In this document: positions 57,043 through 64,000 of the stretch, in pieces
Numbering within the stretch: the first letter of the stretch is position 1
Layout: each line of letters opens with the position of its first letter
Source of the DNA: Dugong dugon
Taxonomy: Eukaryota > Chordata > Mammalia > Sirenia > Dugongidae
Assembly (NCBI GenBank): GCA_030035585.1
Contig: CM057462.1
Location: 112,401,234 to 112,465,233, forward strand
Length of the DNA: 64,000 nucleotides
Direction of reading: 5' to 3'
The notes under the pieces: model-generated
What the model was told of the DNA's origin: nothing
Seen by the model: only the letters and a program-made list of their open reading frames with translations
Databases searched by the model: none
Position numbers and translations under genes: made by a program

Positions 57043-59225
57043 GTTTTAAAAATATTCATTGAGTGAATGATTGATAGTGTGGGCATGCTATTAAATATAA
57101 ATTCAAACTTACACTCTACTAAGACTTTTCATTTCTTAATACCTGATTCTAGAGCAGAAATGAGTTCAGACCAGGAAATCAAGGAAACTGAAAAGGGTTT
57201 TATATACGGATTATAGACTTTATGCTTTTTTTCATACTTTGGAAAGAAAATGGCAGGGGTGAGCGTGGTGGGACCTCTGGGAATCAGCAAAGATTTTTCA
57301 CCCTTTGCCTGTGGCACACAGACGGCTGTCTCTGCGGAGCACTTGATCAGCAACATATGTGAGCTGTGAATGCCTGGGCTGCCCTGCTGGGAGCAGGGCG
57401 CTCTGTCTGTTAAGGGTGTACATTGCTGTCTGCAGGTTTTGTCAGCGCAAGCCAGAAAAAACAGCAAAAGAAAATTCAACAGAGGTAATTCATGGGGAGT
57501 ATGGGGGGTAAAATCCATACATCAGTAAAGTGGAGGTGGCACTGTTTCAGCGTCCACCAGGAGCACTATCAGAAAAGATAAAAGTGCTACTTCGGATTGT
57601 AAGAAGCAGCATGCGGTGAACTCCACAAAGAGAGAAAATAACACAAATTGTCTACCGGTGATAAACTAGGCAAGTTCCTGGAAGAGTGGTTTCAGAACAT
57701 CCTCATTTCTTCCTTCTTGTCAGTTGAATGCTTTTAGGGAGACAGGTGATGGTGATTGAATACGGGGGTTGTATTTAGACAAATCAAGTGGATGGGGGAT
57801 AAAACATTTGGAAATGTATAATGTCTAAGTGGTTATGGCCAGGGAACACTCACTTGGGCAAAAGACAAGTGTGGAAAGGAAACATACCTTTATATACATA
57901 CGAAGCATATTTTACTCTTCTAGACTTTTAAAACATATGACAAGCCATTTGGGGCAAATAAAATTACTTTTTCATACAGCCTTATACAATGTGGCATTTT
58001 GAAAGCTTGACATTCACCCCAAAGAGATTATAATAGACTACAAAAAAAAAAAAAATGCAACCCTTTGCCCTACTTTTTACATGCTGATATCAGGCAGCCC
58101 TTTCCAAATCAGCAAAGAGTTTGATATTGCTCACATAATTATTATGCTTAAAAGGCAAAGATAGGTGCAAAGAAGTCAAAGGAGGGGTTTCTGTCTTGTC
58201 TAATGAGTAGAAACTTGGGCTTATTTAGCCTGTGTGGCTTTGGAATCAGCTATAACAAATACACATGTACTGTTCCTTTTATTTTTAAAAAGAAAGAGCT
58301 TCATTATTCATGCATTCATTTAGCCCATACTATTGTGGATTTTGGTATTCTGTGTTTTGCATGCCTCTAATACAAAATCAAGTAAGATGTCATTAAAATT
58401 TTAAAAAAGTATTATGAAACCTATCAACCACCTGACATTTAATATAAATCAAACCTGCCATTCATTTTTAATAACATTTATGAATCTCTGAGGTGGAAGA
58501 AATCAATACACATTTTTAGAAAAATAAAATCAGCAGGAAGTAGAAGACCCCCAGAAATACTTTGATTTTCTTCTGGAAAAGCAACAAACGATGTTGTTCT
58601 GTTGTTTCTGTTATCTAAATTCTCCTGAATTCCTTTAGTCATGCAGCAGTGTGTTGTAAGACAAACATTTTCACTAAAAAGCTAAGCCTTCAAAGTGACT
58701 GTTTACTGTGATCCTTTCACATCTCTTCCTCCCTTGCTATCTTTCTCTTTGTGCCTTCTATTACCTAGAAAGATAAACAAACGTGTCCTTTGTTTTTCCA
58801 AGACTAACAGGAATCGAGGAAGTGGAACACAACAGAGAATACAGAGCATCTGCTGAGGTGAAGGACGGGGATGGAGGAGGAGCAAAGAAAAGAGCCCAAG
58901 TAAAAATGTAGACCGAAATGATTGTGAGGAAGGGAAATGTTTAATTGAGAATGTGGTTTTGAAATGTATTCTAAAGCCTAAAGAGGATACAGATTGGTAC
59001 CTCTGAGGACAGAACTTTTATCATAAATGATGAGCCAGCTGATTTCAATGACTAAGGAAAAGCAGATTTCAGAAGAAAATGTGAAAAGGGCTTTCATGAC
59101 TGGAGTGAAGACACATTGCATAAGACTACCATCTAAAGAAAATTGACGGTAGATACTTAATATAAGATCAAATGATAAATGTTCTAGAAGCAAAGGGAGG
59201 TGATGGACCAGAGCTCTCTCTAAAA
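57043..59225. other. Unassigned; GC-richer part at 57240-57700
   Basis: 57240-57500 is GC-richer than its surroundings and has splice-like signals (see finding at 57436). No repeat family recognised. An A-run lies near 58040-58053. The remainder is AT-rich. Confidence 0.4.
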
Positions 59226-59409
59226 GGAAACAAAAAACAAAAAACAAAAAACAAAAAATCATTGCCATCGAGTCAACTGTGATTCATAGTGAACCTATAG
59301 GACAGAATAGAATTACCCCATAGGGTTTTCAAAGAGCAACTGGTGGATTTGAACTGCCGACCTTTTGGTTTGCTGCTGAGCTCTTAACCACTGTGCCACC
59401 AGGGCTCCA
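59226..59409 (-). mobile_element. AfroSINE with heptameric A-rich tail
   Basis: The left side is (CAAAAAA)n at 59229-59260, i.e. the reverse complement of a TTTTTTG tail. Then 'tcattgccatcgagtcaact', 'cctataggacagaatagaat', 'gagcaactggtggatttgaa', 'tgctgctgagctcttaacca', 'gccaccagggctcc'. Confidence 0.92.
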
Positions 59410-59505
59410 ATAATGTAGCATCCTTATAATTCCATATTCTTGTTTGTCGCAGTAGAGTCAAATCAGATTCATAGTGACCCCAGAGTAGAACTTTGCGATA
59501 TAGGG

Positions 59506-60121
59506 TTTTTGTTGTTGTTAGTTGCCGTCGGTTGATTTGGACTCATGGCGACCGAAATGTTACCGGGTAGAAACCCCAGGTTCTTACTCGGCATGACACA
59601 TATTGGCCAATAAATGAGAGACCAAGGTGGGAGACCAAGAATGACACCTTTACTTTGTTGTACACGGAAATAGAGTCAGTCGGAGTTTACTGCTGCCAAG
59701 ACTGCTTGCCAAGGGCGGGGGGTGGGGGGAGTTACCTTTAAAGGGGTTTACAAGAAGGGAGTTCATACAAGTTACATCAGCAACATTCTTGATCATACTA
59801 CACAGGAGCAATGGGGTTTACACATAACCTCCAAGCAAAAGCAGGATTCAAACGCAAAGCTCAGGTGGGTGAGCCCAGCAAAGGAAAGGATTACAGCAAT
59901 ACAGCACTGTAGGGGAGGAAGCCAGTTAAAGAATACAGCACTGTGGGGGTTCTGTCTCACTAACAGTGCAGAGTAACAACTGCATACTATAGGCCTTTCA
60001 AGGCTGTGACCTTTTGGAAGCAGATCACAGAGCCTTATTTCAGAGGCATCTCTGGGTAGGTTTGAACCACCAACTTTCTGGCCAGTAGTCCAGCACTTAT
60101 CCATTTGCACCACTCAGGAGT
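59506..60121 (-). mobile_element. AfroSINE 2 (long), inside SINE 1 and split by an LTR
   Basis: 59506-59557 ('gttgttgttagttgccgtcg', 'gttgatttggactcatggcg') and 59966-60121 ('gtgcagagtaacaactgcat', 'cctttcaaggctgtgacctt', 'ttggaagcagatcacagagc', 'ggcatctctgggtaggtttg', 'atccatttgcaccactcagg') join into one antisense long AfroSINE. Confidence 0.75.
59558..59965 (-). mobile_element. Solo LTR inside AfroSINE 2
   Basis: About 408 bp beginning TGTTA and ending TAACA, an LTR-like inverted terminus. Read antisense it has the layout of a retroviral LTR: start TGTTAGTGAGACAG, a late 'ttggtctctcatttattggc' and an end 'ggtttctacccggtaaca'. No clear target-site duplication is visible (flanks CCGAAA and GTGCAG), so family and exact ends are uncertain. 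No coding sequence. Confidence 0.6.
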
Positions 60122-60299
60122 ACATAACCAGGCCCTTCTTCTGAAGCACCAATCTTTCAGTTAGCAGCCAAGCACGTTAACTATTACACCACCTTGGAAC
60201 TTATGATTACACAGTGGGCTCATTTAAAACGTATTCCAACCCAACTTCCCTTCTGTTTATCACTCTCCCCATCTACCCTAGTCTCTAAGTCGAGATTTT

Positions 60300-60508
60300 A
60301 CAATTTAATCATTACTGGTGTTTTGAGGTGGATAGCTCTTTGTTGTGAGAGGCTACCTTGTGCATTATAGGATGTTTATCAGTATGTCTGGCTTCTACAC
60401 ACTACATACCAGTAGCACCTCTTCATGGTGACAATAAAAAATGTCTCCAGATATTGCCTTGCCGAAAAGGGAGGTGGAGGTAAAATTACTGACAACTGAG
60501 AACCACTG
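60300..60508 (-). mobile_element. MER20 DNA transposon (hAT-Charlie)
   Basis: Antisense MER20: 'agctctttgttgtgagaggc', 'ttgtgcattataggatgttt', 'atcagtatgtctggcttcta', 'ccagtagcacctcttcatgg', 'aatgtctccagatattgcct' and the terminal 'gagaaccactg'. Non-autonomous, ancient. Confidence 0.88.
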
Positions 60509-60509
60509 C

Positions 60510-60880
60510 TCTAACCTCAAAGAACGACTAAACTCCTTTTAAACTAACGAATTCCTTTTCATTTCCTGAGCATGCTTTATGTTTCACTACTCTGTGTTTT
60601 GCCCATTGTTTTCTATGCCTTGAATGGTCTCCTATCATTCTCTAACTAGCACAATTACTGTTTTTTCAACACAACCAAATACAATCCCCTGTGAAAATTC
60701 TGACATCTGAAAATAAATTCCTTTCTATTCTATAATGCTAGAGCACTTTATATGTACCTATATCATACATAAATCCTATAAACATAAATTTTCACTACAA
60801 TTTGAAATACTTAACGGAAGGGAACTTGTCTAATCTCCTTTTTCCCCACCCACAATCCCTAATATAGTATTAGTGTTATA
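60510..60880 (+). mobile_element. L2 LINE 3' end
   Basis: 'gttttctatgccttgaatgg', 'taatgctagagcactttata' and 'gaagggaacttgtctaatct' run in L2 order. Confidence 0.6.
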
Positions 60881-61002
60881 CCTAGTAACATCAACAGTAG
60901 TAACCACACAAAGCACCAGCAAGTGCTAGTCTATTAAGGCGTGGTTTTAAGCACAGAGAATGCAACTGCTGATATTATCCTCACTCTACCACTAGGAAGG
61001 GA

Positions 61003-61348
61003 GTTAGCGGTAGTTCAGTGGTTGAATTCTCACCTTCCATGTGGGAGACCTGGTTCTATTTCTGGACAATGCACTTTATGCACAACCACCTGTCTAATAC
61101 TGGAGCCTTGCATATTGCTATGATGCTGAACAGGTTTCAGCAGAGCTGCCAGAATAAGACAGACTAGGAAGAAAAGTCTGGCTATTACTTCTAAAAATCA
61201 GCCAATGAAAATTCTATGGATCACAACCATCTCATACACAACAGATCATGGGGATAGCACAGGACCAGGCAGCATTTCTTTCTGTTGTGCATGGGGTTAC
61301 CATGAGTGGGGTGGGGGAACAACTCCATGGCAGCTAACAACAACAACA
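61003..61348 (+). mobile_element. tRNA-Gly-like SINE with RTE 3' tail
   Basis: The head 'ggtagttcagtggttgaatt', 'ctcaccttccatgtgggaga', 'cctggttc', 'acaatgca' aligns with tRNA-Gly from D-arm to acceptor 3' end (A box TAGTTCAGTGG, B box GGTTC-like). Body 'aacaggtttcagcagagctg', 'aagacagactaggaagaaaa', 'cagccaatgaaaattctatg', 'caggaccaggcagcatttct'; end 'ggcagctaacaacaacaaca', the RTE tail. Not a functional tRNA: the sequence runs on into SINE body. Confidence 0.88.
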
Positions 61349-61510
61349 TACCACTATGAGGTATGTACTATTATTATTCTCATTTTAAATATGATGAAAC
61401 TGAGGTCCAAAGAGGCTACGCAGCTTGTTCTAGATTACATAGGTAGTATATACTAGGTTAGAATCCAGTCAGTTTTACTTTAGACCTGCACTTTTAACCA
61501 CTATACAATA
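61349..61510 (+). mobile_element. MIR SINE
   Basis: 'tattattctcattttaaata', 'gatgaaactgaggtccaaag', 'gctacgcagcttgttctaga' follow MIR 3' half order. Confidence 0.75.
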
Positions 61511-62570
61511 CCAAGTAAGGAAATTAATGTTTGTAAAATTAATACAGTTAAATCACTAACTAACAGAATTGAAAGATGACTTGGTATTGCCATTTATGAT
61601 AGAATAAGTAGGAGTGTGAAGACAACAGGAATTTAGTGGACCTGATAAAATATGATTCTAGAGATATCATGAATGAAATTCACTGTTTGGCATTTGATGG
61701 GATATAGGGTTTAGAGTTCCTTGGCATAGAACACTAAGAAAATAAAGATAAGTCACAAAAGCTGAACAAAATTGAAAAATTGAGAAAATTATTGGAATTT
61801 ATGACAAAAAACATCTTTTATCTAAAACACACGAAGCAAAGTAAATAACTTCATTCTTTCAGTTGACATCAATTCTCATCCAAGAATGGATGTTCTAAGT
61901 ATAAGGCAAAATGATGACTTTCTCATCTATATTAAACTTCTGCAACTTTTTATTTCCATAATGAAAGATGTCAGAGCCCCAAATATCCTTCCCAAGTTAT
62001 TCATTCCTTTTGCAGGCTTTCTTAAAGTTCAGCAATTGTAAGGAATAAAATAAATTTGAGAGTAGTAGATAGATTAGTTTTTTTTTTTTAACAAGAAGAA
62101 ATCAAATAACATTTTATAGATGTATTTAGAAATTCATTAAGATTCTTGTATTCTTCAAAGATCACCTCTGCAGATAATTTCAATAAGAAGCACGAGGCTC
62201 TCAGGATATGCTTGTATCTGTTAAAGTATAATAACCTTGAAATTCTCAGCAGCTCTTACATATTTACTGATGCTTGGAACTATCAAACTGTATTTATCCC
62301 CTAGGTGTCTTTGTTTGCCAATAACATGATGTATGGGAATCAATGGAACATGTTACAAATGTGGAGTATATTCAGAAAGTCTTTGCAAATATGGAAATAC
62401 ATCAGACTTAAACTTAAGTTTTTCTGGGACCATTTAAGAAGTTGTTCTTTCAGTATATTGAGGTTGAGTAAACTGAAGCAATAAAACAAATACAGTTTCA
62501 AATTCATCTATATTATTAGTTGTCAGCTTCTTGCTAACAGGTAGCATCCACTGTTTCAGCTATTGCTATC
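61511..62570. other. No recognised feature
   Basis: AT-rich; a short T-run near 62080. Nothing assignable. Confidence 0.5.
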
Positions 62571-62571
62571 T

Positions 62572-62772
62572 TGTTGTGTGCCTTCTAGTCAATTCAGACT
62601 CGTAGTGACCCTATACAACAGAGCAGGACTTCCCCCGGGATTTCCTAGGCTGAAAGCTTTGCTAGAGCAGATTGCCAAGTTTTTTCTCCTGCAGAGATGC
62701 TGAGTGAGTTGGAATCTTTGACCTTTTGGTTAGCAGCCAAGCTCTTAATCACTGTGTCACCAGGGCTTCGCA
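62572..62772 (-). mobile_element. AfroSINE, long variant
   Basis: Antisense: 'tagtcaattcagactcgtag', 'tgaccctatacaacagagca', 'ctaggctgaaagctttgcta', 'gagcagattgccaag', 'ctttgaccttttggttagca', 'gtgtcaccagggcttcg'. Confidence 0.87.
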
Positions 62773-62814
62773 GTGCACCACCAGTATCCTTATTAACAGG
62801 ATCCTAATAAGGTT

Positions 62815-64000
62815 TTAGAGACCCGTATTTTTGCCTGCTCCCAAGAAAGGTGATCCAACCGAACAAGGAAATAATCGAACAATATCATTAATATCATCTG
62901 CAAGTAAAATTTTACTGAAGATCATTCAAAAGTGGCTGCAGCAGTATATCAACAGGAAACTGCCAGAAATTCAAGCTGGATACAAAAGAGTACGTGGAAC
63001 CAAGGATATTGCTGATGTCAGATGGGTCCTGGCTGAAAATAGAGAATACCAGAAGGATGTTTACCTGTGTTTTACTGACCGTGCAAAGGCATTCAACTGT
63101 ATGGATCAAAACAAATTATGGATAGCATTGCAAAGAATGGGAGTTCCAGAACACTTAACTGTGCTCATGAGGAACCTGTATCTAGACCAAGAGACAGTCA
63201 TTGGAACAGAACAAGGGGGTACTGCATGGTTTAAAGTCAGGAAAGGTATTTGTAATGGTTGTATCCTTTCACCATACCTATTCAATCTGTACGTTGAGCA
63301 AATAATCCGTGAAGAGAAGCTGGACTATATGGGAGAATGGGGCTCAGAATTGGAGGAAGACTCATTAACAACTTGCATTATGCAGATGACACCATCTTAC
63401 TTGCTGAAAGTGAAGAGGACTTGAAGCATTTACTGATGAAGATCAAAGACTACAGCCTTCAGTATGGATTACACCTCAACATAAAGAAAACAAAAATCCT
63501 CACAAGTGGACCAATAAGCAACATCATGATAAATGGAGAAAAGATTGAAGTTGTCAAGGATTTCATTTTACTTGCATCCACAATCAACACTCATGGAAGC
63601 AGCAGTCAAGAAATCAAAAGATGTATTGCATTGGGCAAATCTGCTGCAAAAGACCTCTTTTAAAGTGTTAAAAAGCAAAGATGTCACCTTGAAGACTAAG
63701 GTGCGGCCTTACCCAATCCATAGTGTTTTCATTCGCCTCATATGTATGTGAAAGAGGGACAATGAGTAAGGAAGACCGAAGAAGAATTGACACCTTTGAA
63801 TTGTGGTGTTGGTGAAGAATACTGAATATACTGTGGACGGCCGAAAAAACAAATGTGTCTTGGAAGAAGTACAAACAGAATGCTCCTTAGAAGCAAGGAT
63901 GGAGAAACTATCTCTCACATACTGTGGACGTATTATCAAGAGGGATCAGTCCCTGGAGAAGGACATCATGCTTGGTAAATTAGAGGGTCAGCGAAAAAGA
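62815..64000 (+). mobile_element. RTE (BovB-like) LINE, reverse-transcriptase part, runs off window
   Basis: 5'-truncated RTE copy. Frame 62831-63424 keeps reverse-transcriptase phrases: PKKGDPTEQ, KILLKIIQKWLQQY, QAGYKRVRGTKD, motif A as CFTDRAKAFNCMD with the catalytic aspartate, and GCILSPYLFNLYVEQI. A frameshift near 63340 moves to frame 63337-63663, which holds motif C YADD (HYADDTILLAESEEDLKHLL) and SGPISNIMINGEK. Another shift near 63660 (KVLKSKDVTLKTK), then DTFELWCW-like and KDIMLGK-like remnants near the edge. The family encodes the enzyme that copies RTE and its SINE partners; this copy cannot make it intact. The 3' end lies beyond 64000. Confidence 0.93.

Larger units (their letters stand above)
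59443..60202 (-). mobile_element. AfroSINE 1 (long), split by a second SINE
   Basis: 59443-59505 ('gcagtagagtcaaatcagat', 'catagtgaccccagagtaga', 'gatatagggttttt') and 60122-60202 ('aaccaggcccttcttctga', 'agcaccaatctttcagttag', 'cagccaagcacgttaacta') together give one antisense long AfroSINE in consensus order. The material between is another SINE carrying an LTR. Confidence 0.75.

Noticed and set aside
57129-57518. 129-codon antisense frame
   Set aside because: No recognised motif, no repeat or conservation evidence, no start context to favour it; kept only as context for the exon-like segment.
59226-59262. A-rich heptamer repeat as an independent satellite
   Set aside because: It is the reverse complement of the AfroSINE T-rich tail, so it belongs to that SINE.
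61003-61080. Functional tRNA-Gly gene
   Set aside because: Anticodon and T-arm are altered and the sequence continues directly into a SINE body with an RTE tail.

Overview
The window looks like mammalian nuclear DNA with no protein-coding gene that I can support. It is AT-rich, carries ancient eutherian repeats (MIR, L2, MER20, MLT1, old L1), and has a younger layer that points to an afrotherian genome such as elephant, hyrax or manatee. That younger layer is tRNA-derived AfroSINE copies whose 3' ends match a BovB-like RTE LINE, a tRNA-Gly-like SINE with the same tail, and an L1 family with a distinctive 3' end. The species-level assignment is inference; no database search was possible. All family names come from remembered consensus features and are by-eye calls.

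Layout. 1-750: the 3' end of an L1 that enters from the left. 750-17,500: mostly unassigned AT-rich DNA with MIRs, an ERVL-like LTR (4.8-5.7 kb), two antisense MaLR-like LTRs (7.3-9.2 kb), AfroSINEs, an RTE tail and an old L1 ORF2 remnant (9.3-10.1 kb). 17,810-19,390: a second ERVL-like LTR with a 5'-truncated L1 nested inside it. 19,600-24,000: MIR, L2, SINE and RTE fragments and a perfect 20-bp hairpin at 21,781. 25,850-28,800: a cluster of LTR fragments. 29,300-33,700: AfroSINEs and an old L1. 34,585-42,583: an apparently full-length L1 of about 8 kb, with 5'UTR, ORF1, ORF2, 3'UTR and an 11-bp target-site duplication. It is now inactive because of frameshifts and stops. 43,000-53,600: RTE, L2 and MIR pieces and long antisense L1 remnants peppered with AfroSINEs, then an MLT1 LTR and an old ORF1 region. 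54,400-57,050: two sense copies of the MaLR-like LTR flanking an RTE-tailed SINE and a MIR split by an AfroSINE. 59,200-60,200: a three-level nest (SINE within SINE, with a solo LTR inside). 60,300-62,800: MER20, L2, the tRNA-Gly SINE, MIR and AfroSINE. 62,815-64,000: an RTE reverse-transcriptase region that runs off the right edge.

How the parts work together: the only protein functions visible are those of retrotransposons. L1 encodes (now broken) ORF1p and an endonuclease/reverse transcriptase. The RTE LINE encodes a reverse transcriptase whose 3' tail is shared by three non-autonomous families here, consistent with the RTE having moved them. I found no convincing new biological system. 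The more interesting signals are the duplicated module in the L1 3'UTR, the repeated ATTGG/octamer motifs in the ERVL-like LTR, the 20-bp hairpin and the nested insertions.
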